DNA from: Chloroflexota bacterium
GTDB taxonomy: Bacteria > Chloroflexota > Dehalococcoidia > FW602-bin16
DNA length: 64,000 nt
NCBI GenBank assembly: GCA_004297765.1
Contig: SCTZ01000200.1
Span: 40,443 to 104,442 of the forward strand
Direction of reading: 5' to 3'
Positions 1 to 9,483 of the stretch are shown piece after piece. The number at the start of each line of letters is the position of its first letter. Position 1 is the first letter of the stretch. A program made the position numbers and the translations under genes. The notes beneath the pieces are model-generated. The model did not search any database. It was not told the DNA's origin and worked only from the letters and a program-made list of their open reading frames with translations.

Positions 1-91
1 GGTGAAAGGGCTCCTTTCCTCAAGTCGAGGAGAAGCAGGAGTTCGGCTGAGCTACCCCATGTCGCAGATTGATCCGGAGTGTGTGCAGTGA
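1..91 (+). CDS. 3' end of an upstream gene (partial, unidentified)
   Basis: Frame 2 is open from the window edge and ends with TGA at 89-91, giving a C-terminal peptide of about 29 residues that ends ...SQIDPECVQ. The stop overlaps the next gene in a GTGA arrangement, typical of translationally coupled genes in one operon. The fragment is too short to assign a function. Its coupling to a capsule-type gene suggests it belongs to the same polysaccharide cluster. Confidence 0.5.
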   Translation, partial: VKGLLSSSRGEAGVRLSYPMSQIDPECVQ

Positions 92-1566
92 AGCTCGGAT
101 TCTTCTTTCGGAACAAAGCCGTGTATTGGCTGGCCGCATTGGTTCGGACGCTGGAGACGAACTACGATGTCAGTGCCAATAGCGGTGCGATAGCCAACGC
201 ATGGACGCTGGATGTGCTACGACAGGATTTCGCTGGCCGCTGTGATGGCTTCCACTACCTGCTTGAGTTTCTGCAGCGGAATTGGAGCACGTTCGATATC
301 AGTGCACCCAACTTAGAGCGTCTCGAAGCGATGTATGGCGGGCCAAACCTGTGGCTCGACCTCATGTCGGATCGGTATCTTTCCTCACGTCCCTATCACG
401 ACGCGCTGCGTATGATAGTGGGTCACCTGACATTTTGGGAAAGATACTACGACACAACAGGAGTCGAGGCCTTCCTGATGGAAGCCAATGACATGCTGTC
501 GACCTTAACTGCGTATCGCGTCGCTATGCAGCGAGGAATCGACTGCCTGACCTGGGTCAGCCTCCCCACCAATCCTCAGCGAGTGGGGTTCGCGCACAAC
601 CTCTACTACAAGCCGGACAGTGTGACAAGATGCTTCCATCGTTTGCAGGAGAGCCAACTTTCGATCGAGCAGCACCAGCGCGCGGACGAGCACGTGAATG
701 CGTTTCGCGCTCAGGCAGCCCGACCGATTTGGAATGAGGAGCACCTGAGAGCACCGAATCGGCCGACCGTTCGTGCCAGCAACCTACGCAGCTTCGCTTG
801 CCGGCTGCCCGCATACTACTTGCGAAATGGTAAGCTGGACTATACGGATCAAGGTCCATTTGCAGACGCCATCGATAGGCTCAAGTTCGTGCTGCGGGCC
901 CGACGTCTGCACAGCAGCGATCTTTTTGATCGACCAAGCCGTGATGATCGTTTCGTCTATTTCCCACTCCATTTTCAGCCCGAAGCAACGACGCTCGTCT
1001 GTGCCCCGTTCCACGTCGACCAACTCAACCTGATCGAGCAACTCGCGCGCTCCCTGCCCGTGAACATGCTGCTCTACGTCAAGGAGCACCCAGTTTCTCT
1101 CGGTAGGCGACCTATCTCTTACTATCAGCGCATCAAGAAGCTGTCCAACGTTCGGCTGATCAACGCGTCCGTGGACAGCCACGAGCTCATCCGCCAGGCC
1201 GCAGCGACCATTACCATCACTGGAACCGCTGGCTGGGAAGCGCTACTGTACGAACGCCCGGTGATATACTTCGGGAACGCCTTCTGGGATATCTTTCCGC
1301 TGGCGAAGCGGGTGACCGACATCGCGCAGTTGCCCTATGTCTTTCGTGATTGGCTTCCCACCTATCAGCCTGACTACGAGTTGTTGTTGAAACTGGTGAC
1401 TGCACTGTTCCAAGGGTCGTATCCTATTGAGGGAGGCTCACAGCCTGACGACCCCGACATGCCTGATGACGAAAGGATCGATGGCGTCGCCCGTGCAATC
1501 GCAGCGGAATTGAACCTCCAACCGAGAGGCAGGACTATAAGCGCCAGTGGCCTTCATAGCCATTAG
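88..1566 (+). CDS. capsule polysaccharide biosynthesis-type glycosyltransferase
   Basis: A protein of 492 residues. The C-terminal half (about 290-450) has the pattern of the Capsule_synth/KpsS-like fold: 'LLYVKEHP' followed by 'ITGTAGWEALLYERPVIYFG', the conserved loop of GT-B sugar transferases in this family. No signal peptide or membrane segment is evident, so it probably acts in the cytoplasm on a sugar-nucleotide or lipid-linked acceptor. I chose GTG at 88 rather than the track start at 79, because GGAG at 76-79 lies 8 nt upstream of it and the GTG overlaps the previous stop as GTGA. The neighbours (methyltransferase, GT2, flippase) support a surface glycan role. The exact sugar is unknown. 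Confidence 0.75.
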   Translation: MKLGFFFRNKAVYWLAALVRTLETNYDVSANSGAIANAWTLDVLRQDFAGRCDGFHYLLEFLQRNWSTFDISAPNLERLEAMYGGPNLWLDLMSDRYLSSRPYHDALRMIVGHLTFWERYYDTTGVEAFLMEANDMLSTLTAYRVAMQRGIDCLTWVSLPTNPQRVGFAHNLYYKPDSVTRCFHRLQESQLSIEQHQRADEHVNAFRAQAARPIWNEEHLRAPNRPTVRASNLRSFACRLPAYYLRNGKLDYTDQGPFADAIDRLKFVLRARRLHSSDLFDRPSRDDRFVYFPLHFQPEATTLVCAPFHVDQLNLIEQLARSLPVNMLLYVKEHPVSLGRRPISYYQRIKKLSNVRLINASVDSHELIRQAAATITITGTAGWEALLYERPVIYFGNAFWDIFPLAKRVTDIAQLPYVFRDWLPTYQPDYELLLKLVTALFQGSYPIEGGSQPDDPDMPDDERIDGVARAIAAELNLQPRGRTISASGLHSH

Positions 1567-1644
1567 ACTGCCAACGCAACAGCCAGAGAGACCAGCCAAT
1601 CTACGTGCGGCAGATTAGGCATGGGAAGTAGGAGGATCGTCAAC

Positions 1645-2577
1645 GTGGACGAAGAACGGTTTCCGAATGCTGCACCGGAGTTCGGCTGCCCCATCTGCGG
1701 GCATTCGACCCCCGTGCCCGTTCTTGCCAAGAATGGTTATACAATCGCGTGCTGCGCGGCTTGCAGTGTTTTGCACGTGAGCCCGATTCCGTCCAATGAG
1801 ATGTTACAGGCTCACTATCAGGACCCCAGCTACTTCAGCGGTCCGGAGGAGCAAGGTTATCAGAGCTACTCCGCTATGCGAAAGGCTCTGATACCCCACT
1901 TCAAACGCCGTCTGGCCGTGGTCCGCAGTCAGGTTCCCACAGGAGGACGCCTGTTAGACTTTGGCTGTGCGGCCGGGTACTTCCTCGATGTTGCGCGGTC
2001 TGAAGGCTGGCAGATCGCTGGAGTTGAGCTGTCCCAGGAGATGGCTCGACGAGCATCTGACATGCTGAGCATTCCTATCGCTTCATCTTTGGACTCTCTG
2101 CCTGACGGGGATTTCGATGCGATCTGCTTATGGGAGGTGATCGAGCACCTACCCCGTCCCATCGCTGAGTTGCGCCTCCTCCGCGATCGCTTGCGTCCCG
2201 GCGGATTGCTTATGCTATCGACTCCCAATACGGGACATTGGCAGGCGAAGCGCCAACCGGATGGATGGATTGGTTATCGTCCTCCCTCCCACCTCGTCTT
2301 CTTCGACGAGCGAACGTTGGCAGATGCCCTCGCTCGGGCCGGATTCGACCGTGTGACAATCACTCGGGTTTCCCCTTTGCCACCATTGCCCAACTGGTTG
2401 CGCGATCTGACTGCCCCATTGCAGCGCGGCCTCAGCACAGGGCAGGCCAGAGCGTGGCCGGTGGCACTGATGGCATGGCGTGCCACCCGCCTTCTGGGCT
2501 GGGGATGGCAAATGCTACGGCATCCCGGTGACGATATCTTCGCAACCCTTGAAGCCGTCGCTTTTCGATCGGCATGA
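1645..2577 (+). CDS. class I SAM-dependent methyltransferase with N-terminal zinc ribbon
   Basis: The N-terminus carries 'CPICG...CCAAC', a CxxC-CxxC zinc-ribbon-like module often fused to sugar or lipid methyltransferases. The Rossmann core has motif I 'LLDFGCAAGYFLDVA' near residue 110 and 'DAICLWEVIEHLPRP' plus 'LRPGGLLMLSTPN' downstream, matching the Methyltransf_23 type. It probably methylates a sugar nucleotide or glycolipid of the surrounding cluster. The track starts at ATG 1621, but AGGAGG at 1630-1635 sits inside that extension and is well spaced for GTG at 1645, so I prefer 1645. It ends 21 bases before the next gene, consistent with one operon. Confidence 0.8.
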   Translation: MDEERFPNAAPEFGCPICGHSTPVPVLAKNGYTIACCAACSVLHVSPIPSNEMLQAHYQDPSYFSGPEEQGYQSYSAMRKALIPHFKRRLAVVRSQVPTGGRLLDFGCAAGYFLDVARSEGWQIAGVELSQEMARRASDMLSIPIASSLDSLPDGDFDAICLWEVIEHLPRPIAELRLLRDRLRPGGLLMLSTPNTGHWQAKRQPDGWIGYRPPSHLVFFDERTLADALARAGFDRVTITRVSPLPPLPNWLRDLTAPLQRGLSTGQARAWPVALMAWRATRLLGWGWQMLRHPGDDIFATLEAVAFRSA

Positions 2578-2598
2578 TTCGAAACTGGTGAGTGAAAC

Positions 2599-3402
2599 GT
2601 GGATCTTAGCATCATCGTAGTCTCATGGAACGTCGCTCCGCTGCTAGCCAATTGCCTGCGCTCTATCGCCGCTGGCGCGCAGGGGCTGGAGTACGAAGTT
2701 ATCGTCATCGACAATGCTTCGACTGATGGCACCGCGGAGATGGTTCAGCGGGAGTTCCCCGAAGCACGGCTGACCCGCAACACGGAGAACATTGGCTTCG
2801 CGCGGGCCAACAACCAGGGAATCCGCGTCAGTCAGGGACGTTACGTTCTCCTGCTAAACTGCGACACGATCGTCCCCCTGCACGGGCTGTCCGAACTTGT
2901 CCGGTTTATGAACGAGCATCCAGATGCAGGAGCTTGCGGGCCACGTCTTGTGCGTTCGGATGGCACCCCCCAGCCCTATTGTTTTGGCGGAGATCCGACC
3001 CTGCGCTACCTCGTGGCACGCGGATTGAACCAGATCCTGTTCCATCGCTACCTGCACGACTGGGGCACGGACAGGATACAGAGGGTGGACTGGGTTTCCG
3101 GAGCCTGCCTGTTGCTTCGTCAGGAAGCGCTCAGCCTGACCGGCGCGCTGGACGAGAACATCTTCATGTATTTCGAGGACAACGACCTCTGTCTGCGCTT
3201 GCGCAAGCAGAGATGGGGGGTCTATCTCTGTCCTCAGGTGTCTGTGACACACTTGGGTGGACAGAGCCTGGGGCAGAACCCGTGGGCGCGCGAGGAATAC
3301 TATCGCAGTCTCGACTACTTCTTTGCCAAGCACTACGCGGTCACCTCTCGCACGCTGATGCGCCCCGCGCTCAAGGTGTATAGGCTGCTGGTTGGCCGTT
3401 AA
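2599..3402 (+). CDS. family 2 glycosyltransferase (rhamnosyltransferase-like)
   Basis: A 267-residue GT-A protein that starts at GTG with 'MDLSIIVVSWN'. It has the GT2 nucleotide-sugar site ('VIDNASTDGT', then 'LLLNCDTIV' as the DxD-like motif) and the WbbL-type hallmarks 'VSGACLLLRQEAL' and 'MYFEDNDLCLRLR', where the ED pair supplies the catalytic base. These features typify rhamnosyltransferases and related enzymes that extend lipid-linked glycans at the inner face of the membrane. There is no transmembrane segment. It lies 21 bases after the methyltransferase, in the same orientation. Confidence 0.85.
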   Translation: MDLSIIVVSWNVAPLLANCLRSIAAGAQGLEYEVIVIDNASTDGTAEMVQREFPEARLTRNTENIGFARANNQGIRVSQGRYVLLLNCDTIVPLHGLSELVRFMNEHPDAGACGPRLVRSDGTPQPYCFGGDPTLRYLVARGLNQILFHRYLHDWGTDRIQRVDWVSGACLLLRQEALSLTGALDENIFMYFEDNDLCLRLRKQRWGVYLCPQVSVTHLGGQSLGQNPWAREEYYRSLDYFFAKHYAVTSRTLMRPALKVYRLLVGR

Positions 3403-3534
3403 CTAGCCATCTGTTCCACACCCGTGTACAATGCAATATAGATCACCCATTAGAGGTGCCTCTCATCTGGGCCCGACCGGCGTGATCTGGTATCCCTCGG
3501 TAATTGCGACCTGCTTTAGCCATGGGAGGCGATT

Positions 3535-4260
3535 GTGACGCTGCAGCAGAAAGTCATCGTCATCATGCCCACCTATAACGAAGCGAAAAACCTACCCTTG
3601 ATGATCGAGGAGTTGTTGGCGCTGCCGCTCGAAGGGTACGAGCTGTCTGTCCTTGTCGTGGATGACAACTCGCCGGATGGCACCGGTCAGATCGCGGACG
3701 AGATCGCTCGGAACCGATCGGGGCGGGTACAGGTCATGCACCGCGCCGGCAAACAAGGTCTGGGCACGGCCTACGTAGCGGGTTACAAGCGGGCTCTGGC
3801 GCTGGACGCCGATATCGTGGTCCAGATGGACGCTGATTTCTCTCACTCCCCCTCGTACGTGCCCGGCCTGATTAAATTGCTCTCGACACACGACGTGGCC
3901 GTTGGCTCTCGCTACGTGTCCGGCGGCGGTCTCGACGAACGCTGGGGGCTCTCTCGACGCGTGCTCAGCAAGGGCGGGAACATGTACGCCCGCTTCATCA
4001 CCGGGCTCGGACCACGCGACGTCACGGCGGGTTTCAAGGCCTTCCGCCGGACCTCGCTGGCTGCGCTCGACCTCGATCGCCTCAAGAGCGACGGCTATGC
4101 ATTCCAGATCGAGGTCGCCTACGCCTGTCACAAGAAAGGCTTGCGCATCGCGGAGTTACCGATCACTTTCATGGATCGCACCTATGGCACGTCCAAGATG
4201 TCCCCGGCCATCGTGCTAGAAGCGATGTGGCGGACCTGGCAAATCAAGTGGCGGTACTGA
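3535..4260 (+). CDS. polyprenol monophosphomannose synthase (DPM1-like GT2)
   Basis: A single-domain GT-A protein of 241 residues starting at GTG with GGGAGG upstream. 'VIMPTYNEAKNLPLMIEELL', 'VVDDNSPDGTG' and 'VVQMDADFSHSP' (DxD motif) are the signature of dolichyl/polyprenyl-phosphate mannose synthases; 'VGSRYVSGG' and 'DRTYGTSKM' complete the family pattern. It would transfer mannose (or a related hexose) from GDP-sugar to polyprenyl phosphate, making the donor used by GT-C membrane transferases such as the GT39-like genes at 13-18 kb. It lacks the C-terminal membrane region of the GtrB/Ppm1-fused forms. It overlaps the next gene by 34 bases, which suggests translational coupling. Confidence 0.88.
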   Translation: MTLQQKVIVIMPTYNEAKNLPLMIEELLALPLEGYELSVLVVDDNSPDGTGQIADEIARNRSGRVQVMHRAGKQGLGTAYVAGYKRALALDADIVVQMDADFSHSPSYVPGLIKLLSTHDVAVGSRYVSGGGLDERWGLSRRVLSKGGNMYARFITGLGPRDVTAGFKAFRRTSLAALDLDRLKSDGYAFQIEVAYACHKKGLRIAELPITFMDRTYGTSKMSPAIVLEAMWRTWQIKWRY

Positions 4261-7200
4261 GTCTCTCCCGCCCTATCCTTTCCAGACTCGCGCAGCACGG
4301 TGACGCGCGAGCCGTGGCATGCCTGTTGTTACTTCCCCTGGTCTTCCTGTGGGCCTCATTGTTTGGGGGCAAGGTCCTCCTACCCATCGATAACCTGTAC
4401 TCCGCGCCTCCCTGGACCGCCGGAGCGGAGGCGATGGGAGTGGGGACTCCGCATAACCATCTTATCGGCGACATGATCTTTCAGAATTTTGGCTGGAAGA
4501 GCTTCGCGCGCGATTCGTTCGCACGTGGCGACGTCCCGTTGTGGAACCCCAACATCTTTGGCGGCATGCCGTTTCTGGCTGGCGGGCAGTCCGGCTCGAT
4601 CTATCCTCCTGGCGTGGTGTTCTACATACTGCCGGTAGAGCAGGCCTACGGCTGGTTTACGGCCCTCCATCTCTTCCTGGCCGGTCTTTTCACTTACTTC
4701 TTGCTGCGCGTCATCGGCAGCAGACCGCTGGGAGCCCTCATCGCGGGGATCACTTTCGCCTATAGTGGCTTCCTGGTGGTCAGCTTCCTGTGGCCCATGA
4801 TACTCAGCGCCGCCGTCTGGCTGCCCCTCTTTCTCGCGCTGATCGAGCTCACCGCTCGACGCGCCGAAGGGGCTGGTCGAGGCTGGCTGAGCCCATGGCT
4901 TCTCGTACCGGCGGGCGGGCTGACCGTCGGTCTACAACTCCTGGCCGGTCATCTGGAGATCAGCTTCTACTTCCTGTTCAGCGCGATGATCTTCGCCGTA
5001 TGCCGCCTGGCGCTGCTTCTCTGGCGCACAAAACGCCCGCTCCAGGTCATACCAGTGGGATCGCTCTTGCTCGCGATGGTCGTCCTGGGAGCCGGAATTG
5101 CGCTGGTCCAGTTGTGGCCGTTCTACGATCTGATCAAGGAGAACTTCCGGTCGGGGCTGGTCAGCTATCAAGACGTGGTCGGCTGGGCTCTGCCGAAGTC
5201 ACGGCTCATCACCTTCCTGGTGCCCGACTTTTTCGGCAACCCTGCGGTTCACGACTATCTGAGCCTGGTGGACGGGACGATCAAGTCGATCGCCGTCACT
5301 ACGCCCAACGGCAGTCAGCAGGCCTTCATCGAAGTGAACCCAGCCCGCTTCAAGAACTACGTGGAGGGGGCCAGCTACGTGGGCGTGCTACCGCTCCTCC
5401 TGGCCGTGCTCGCCCTTTGGCGACGTAAGCCTCAGGCGTGGATCTTCGCTGGCTACGCGGCTCTCTGTCTACTGCTCGCCTTCGGAGCGCCGATCTACCG
5501 ACTGTTCTGGGTCTTGCCAGGTATCGACCAACTGCACTCGACATTCCGCTGGATCTATCCCTATACTTTGTGCGTGGCCGTGCTGGCCGGCCTGGGGGCG
5601 GACGCGCTCGCCCGCGGTCTCGTGCCCCGCCGTGTCGCCACGGCGCTGGGAAGCCTGACCCTGGGCGCTGGCGCAATTCTTATGCTGGGGCTCGCGGGGA
5701 GTCGGGTGCTCTTCGAGCCCACGCTCTATTTAATCGACACGTTCTTCGCTCAGTTTCGGTCATTCGCCATGGCTTTCGGGGACGCCACGCTCTTCTACTC
5801 CTTCGAGACACGCAACCTGGCCGTCTTCGGAGCCATGCTGGCCCTGTCCGGCTTGCTCATCGTGGTCAGGCGCCCTATCCGTTGGTATGGCCTGCTAGCC
5901 GGCCTTGTGGTCGTTGATCTGTTCCTGTTCGGATTTGTGTTCAACTCCTCCGTCGATGAGAAGCTGCTGGGCTACGTTCCGGGCAGCGTAGCCTTCTTGC
6001 GCTCAGACCCGGAGCCCTATCGCGTGGTGAGCTTCGACCAGGGAGGGGCTCTTCAACCCAACACGGCCATGCTGGCCGGCATCCAGGACGTGCGCGGCTA
6101 CGACACCGTGATTCCCAGACAGTACGTCGAGTACTGGTCACTGCTCGAGAAGCCCAGCGGGCTGCTCTATAGCCAGATCGATAGGCTCATGGACCCACGC
6201 TCCCTTCAATCGCCTTTGCTCGACCTCTTGAACGTCAAGTATGTGCTAACTACAGCGAGCATCGGTCTTCCCAACCTGGAGGAGGTCTACCGCGGCGAGA
6301 TCAGCATTTATCGCAATACCCGCGTTCTGCCGCGCGCCTTTATGATAGACGATCCCGCCGGGGTCACGGTCGCACGGGACAAGGAGCAAGCCTTGGGACT
6401 CCTGTCAAAGCCAAGCTTCGATCCGCGCCGATCTCTCATCCTGGAAGGGGACGTTCCCTTCCGTTCCTGGGAGAAGCAGTTGGGACAACCTGCTCCAACC
6501 GTGGATCTGGAGTACCAGGGATCGAATCGCGTCATACTGCATACGTCGGCAGCGTCTGACGGGTACCTGGTGCTGAGCGACAGTTACTTCCCGGGCTGGA
6601 GAGCGTTGTTGGATGGGGCCGAGGCGCCGGTGCTGCGGGCGAACCGCATTTTCCGGGGCGTGTTCGTGCCGGCTGGCGACCACGAGGTACAGCTGCGCTA
6701 CGATCCACTCAGCTTCCGGGTGGGCTCATACATCTCGCTCCTCTTCGCACTGGCGGCCGGTCTGTCGCTGGCCGTTGGGCTCCGCAAAGTTCTTCCGTGG
6801 GGCCGAGGAGAGACATCCACGATCCAGCGGATCATGAAGAACAGCCTGATGCCCATGGCGGCGCAACTACTAAACAAGGCCATGGATTTCGGCTTCGCCG
6901 TGTATATGGCCTGGCTGCTCGGGCCGGAAGGTGTGGGCAAGTATACCCTGGCCGTCGTCCTGATTGGGTACTTCTATATCTTCACCGACTTCGGGCTGGG
7001 GACCTTGCTCACCAGGGAGGTTGCCAAGGATCGTGCGGTGGCCCGCGGTCTCCTCGGCCACACCCTCGCCCTCCGGCTGTGGTTGGTGATCGCCTGCACG
7101 CCGATCTTACTGGCCGTCGTGGGCGTCTACCGTTGGCAGCTTGGCATGACGAATGATACGGCCCTAGCCGTGCTGCTTCTAGCGGCGTCGATGTTGCCCA

Positions 7201-8294
7201 GCGGCGCCAATAGTGCCCTGAGCGCCGCGTTCAACGGGTTTGAGAAGATGGAGTTCCCGGCCTTCGTCACCATCTTGACGAACGTGCTACGCGTGGGGTT
7301 AGGCGTGGCCGCTTTGGTGGCCGGTTATGGGATCGTTGGGCTAGCCGCGACCACTATTGTCGTGAACTTATCGACGACGATCACGCTCTACATTCTGGTT
7401 CGACGCGAGCTATTCACGCCGGGCTGGCGGCACAATCGCCGTGCCGAATGGTCGATGGTACGAACGGCCTTCCCGCTGATGATCAACAACTTCTTGAGCA
7501 CCATCTTCTTCCGCATCGACGTCTTGCTTCTGAGTGTCCTTTCCGGGGCTGGCGCCAACGTGGCCATCGGCTGGTACTCCACGGCCTATAAGTTCATCGA
7601 TGGGCTCAACTTCATTCCATCACTGTTCACGCTGGCTCTCTTCCCAGTGATGTCGCGCTATGCGGACTCGGCCCCGGATTCGCTACTCCGCACCTACCGA
7701 GTCGCTCTCAAAGTGCTCCTGATTATCGGTCTGCCGATAACCATCGGCACGACAGTCACCGCGGACAAGATCATCCTGTTAGTGTTCGGTCAGGAGTATG
7801 CGCCATCCGCGCTTGCATTGCAGGTGCTGATCTGGTTCCTGCCGTTCAGCTTTGTCAATAGTGTGACACAGTACGTCCTTATCGCAGTCAACCGGCAGCG
7901 CTTTCTGACGGGGGCTTTCGTGATCGGGGCCGCGTTCAACATCCTCGCAAACGCCATCGCCATTCCGCTGTTCGGCTATCTCGGTGCCGCGGTCGTCACG
8001 ATCCTGTCTGAGATCGTGCTCATGGTCCCCTTCATGTACGCCGTGCACAAGCACGTGGGCGTCATCTCGCTGCCATCCCTCGCCGCCCGGCCAATCATCG
8101 CGGCGGCCGTCATGGGTGCGGCGGTCTGGTGGCTGCGTGCTGAGAGTCTCCCCATTCTTCTGCTCGCATCGGCTGTGGTCTACACGGCGGCCTTGCTTGC
8201 TGTTGGAATCCTGCGGGATGATGACATGGCCCTACTGGCCGAGCTCATGCCTCGCCGATGGAGGGTCCGCAGGCCAATCCCTCTCTCTGAATAG
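4227..8294 (+). CDS. YfhO-like membrane protein fused to a Wzx-type flippase
   Basis: One 1355-codon reading frame with two parts. Residues about 1-860 are YfhO-like: an N-terminal membrane bundle with 'LWNPNIFGGMPFLAG', many hydrophobic helices, then a soluble domain ending 'VFVPAGDHEVQLRYDP' and two closing helices. YfhO proteins are GT-C-type and implicated in glycosylating cell-wall polymers. From about residue 866 ('MKNSLMPMAAQLLNKAMDFGFAVYMAWLLGPEGVGKYTLAV') the protein is a typical oligosaccharide flippase with about 12-14 helices. No stop separates the halves, and the internal ATG at 6834 has no close SD. The start is GTG 4227 (or GTG 4248). The fusion would join a transferase to a lipid-linked glycan flippase. 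Confidence 0.8.
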   Translation: MADLANQVAVLSLSRPILSRLAQHGDARAVACLLLLPLVFLWASLFGGKVLLPIDNLYSAPPWTAGAEAMGVGTPHNHLIGDMIFQNFGWKSFARDSFARGDVPLWNPNIFGGMPFLAGGQSGSIYPPGVVFYILPVEQAYGWFTALHLFLAGLFTYFLLRVIGSRPLGALIAGITFAYSGFLVVSFLWPMILSAAVWLPLFLALIELTARRAEGAGRGWLSPWLLVPAGGLTVGLQLLAGHLEISFYFLFSAMIFAVCRLALLLWRTKRPLQVIPVGSLLLAMVVLGAGIALVQLWPFYDLIKENFRSGLVSYQDVVGWALPKSRLITFLVPDFFGNPAVHDYLSLVDGTIKSIAVTTPNGSQQAFIEVNPARFKNYVEGASYVGVLPLLLAVLALWRRKPQAWIFAGYAALCLLLAFGAPIYRLFWVLPGIDQLHSTFRWIYPYTLCVAVLAGLGADALARGLVPRRVATALGSLTLGAGAILMLGLAGSRVLFEPTLYLIDTFFAQFRSFAMAFGDATLFYSFETRNLAVFGAMLALSGLLIVVRRPIRWYGLLAGLVVVDLFLFGFVFNSSVDEKLLGYVPGSVAFLRSDPEPYRVVSFDQGGALQPNTAMLAGIQDVRGYDTVIPRQYVEYWSLLEKPSGLLYSQIDRLMDPRSLQSPLLDLLNVKYVLTTASIGLPNLEEVYRGEISIYRNTRVLPRAFMIDDPAGVTVARDKEQALGLLSKPSFDPRRSLILEGDVPFRSWEKQLGQPAPTVDLEYQGSNRVILHTSAASDGYLVLSDSYFPGWRALLDGAEAPVLRANRIFRGVFVPAGDHEVQLRYDPLSFRVGSYISLLFALAAGLSLAVGLRKVLPWGRGETSTIQRIMKNSLMPMAAQLLNKAMDFGFAVYMAWLLGPEGVGKYTLAVVLIGYFYIFTDFGLGTLLTREVAKDRAVARGLLGHTLALRLWLVIACTPILLAVVGVYRWQLGMTNDTALAVLLLAASMLPSGANSALSAAFNGFEKMEFPAFVTILTNVLRVGLGVAALVAGYGIVGLAATTIVVNLSTTITLYILVRRELFTPGWRHNRRAEWSMVRTAFPLMINNFLSTIFFRIDVLLLSVLSGAGANVAIGWYSTAYKFIDGLNFIPSLFTLALFPVMSRYADSAPDSLLRTYRVALKVLLIIGLPITIGTTVTADKIILLVFGQEYAPSALALQVLIWFLPFSFVNSVTQYVLIAVNRQRFLTGAFVIGAAFNILANAIAIPLFGYLGAAVVTILSEIVLMVPFMYAVHKHVGVISLPSLAARPIIAAAVMGAAVWWLRAESLPILLLASAVVYTAALLAVGILRDDDMALLAELMPRRWRVRRPIPLSE

Positions 8295-8468
8295 TCACCT
8301 CCCTCCCCCCACGAGTAGTACGGTTGCCCCATGACTCAATACCCATTGTGATCCCACCAACTTGACGATAGGATTGGAGAGACAAGCTATCATCTGAGCG
8401 CCGTCTGCGGCGAAAGCAAATGCGCGCGGGGCAGGGGCACCCACAAAGGCCACTGATCGGGGAATCCT

Positions 8469-8879
8469 ATGTTCAGACGTTTCTTGCGACGATCGAGGCA
8501 GCAGCGCGGACAGAGCCTGGTCGAGTTCACTCTGGTTGTCCCCTTGTTGCTGCTATCGTTAGTTGGGATTAGCGATCTGGGGCGAGTGATGTACTACTAC
8601 GTCGCTATCTCCAACGCCTCGGTGGAGGGCTCGCGGCAGGCTAGCAATCCCCTAAGCACCGACACGGATATTCGCAACGCGGTGCACGACGAAGCCTCGC
8701 CCCTGATCGAGATCGCCTTCGGCGATATCATGATCACGCCCACTCCGATCCGCACAGAGGGCCAGCCCGTCTCCGTGACGGTAGTCTATCGCTTTGCCGC
8801 CGTGACTCCGCTCGTCAACCGGATGTGGAGCGGAGGATCGCTGAACATCCAGAGCTCTACCACAATGATGGTGCAGTAG
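8469..8879 (+). CDS. TadE-like pilus assembly protein
   Basis: A 136-residue protein with a short basic N-terminus, then 'RGQSLVEFTLVVPLLLLSLVGISDLGRVMYYY'. This is the TadE/TadG N-terminal pattern, with a prepilin-like Glu five residues after the cleavage zone and a single membrane helix. The rest is a small extracytoplasmic domain without cysteines. TadE proteins are minor pseudopilins of Tad/Flp-type machines. No TadA ATPase, TadB/C platform or prepilin peptidase is present in this window, so the export machine must lie elsewhere or differ. It starts a four-gene set of related proteins. Confidence 0.8.
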   Translation: MFRRFLRRSRQQRGQSLVEFTLVVPLLLLSLVGISDLGRVMYYYVAISNASVEGSRQASNPLSTDTDIRNAVHDEASPLIEIAFGDIMITPTPIRTEGQPVSVTVVYRFAAVTPLVNRMWSGGSLNIQSSTTMMVQ

Positions 8880-8913
8880 CGCTGTGTTGCTCGTGCCCTG
8901 ACAGGCGAAAACG

Positions 8914-8980
8914 TGTGCACCCCCCCGAATCCGACCGATCGGTCCGATCGGACCGATCGGTCGGATTCGGGGGGTGCACA
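8914..8980. repeat. 67-bp near-perfect palindrome between tadE-like genes
   Basis: The left arm TGTGCACCCCCCCGAATCC... is the reverse complement of the right arm ...GGATTCGGGGGGTGCACA, with one extra C on the left (seven C versus six G). The arms are about 31 nt and meet at a central self-complementary GATC; the core repeats CCGATCGG. There is no T-tract, so it is not a classic intrinsic terminator. In RNA it would form a very stable hairpin between two co-oriented genes and could attenuate transcription or protect the mRNA end. Confidence 0.9.
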
Positions 8981-9018
8981 TCAGTTCATCAGTCACAGGG
9001 CAATAGTTGAGAGGTAGG

Positions 9019-9480
9019 ATGAGACCACCGACGTTACGATCAGGTGCATTAGGCGACCGATCAGCACGGCGCGCAAGAAGCGGTTGGGCTGGTATGGGGC
9101 AGGAGGGGCAGAACATCGTGGAATTCGCCTTGGTTGTGCCCCTGATCGTGCTGATGCTGGTGGGAATCGTGGAGTTTGGCCGCGGTATGAACGCGTTCGT
9201 CACGCTCAGCGAGGCCGCCCGAGAGGGGGCGCGAGCTGGCATCTATACCACCGCGACCGACGTCGCGATCCGCACCGCGGTGCGCAGCCAAACGGCCGCG
9301 ACGCTGGGACAGATTCCGGACGCGGATATCGCGATCAGTCCAGGTGAGCCACGCACGTCCGGCGATCGGCTGTCCGTGACGGTCAACTATGATTTCGTGC
9401 CGGCCACGCCGATCTTCAGTACCATCCTGGGAGGGGGCGTGCTCAACTTGCGCGCACAGGCGAAGATGAAGGTGCAATAG
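9019..9480 (+). CDS. TadE-like pilus assembly protein (second copy)
   Basis: About 153 residues, related to the protein at 8469-8879. After a basic lead, 'GQNIVEFALVVPLIVLMLVGIVEFGRGMNAF' gives the prepilin-like segment and single helix, and 'SEAAREGARAG' follows as usual in TadE proteins. The track begins at TTG 9007; ATG 9019 directly follows GAGAGG and is the better start. It lies 3 bases before the TadG-like gene, so the two are probably co-transcribed. It has no cysteines. It is likely a minor pseudopilin or a surface-exposed assembly factor. Confidence 0.8.
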   Translation: MRPPTLRSGALGDRSARRARSGWAGMGQEGQNIVEFALVVPLIVLMLVGIVEFGRGMNAFVTLSEAAREGARAGIYTTATDVAIRTAVRSQTAATLGQIPDADIAISPGEPRTSGDRLSVTVNYDFVPATPIFSTILGGGVLNLRAQAKMKVQ

Positions 9481-9483
9481 GTC

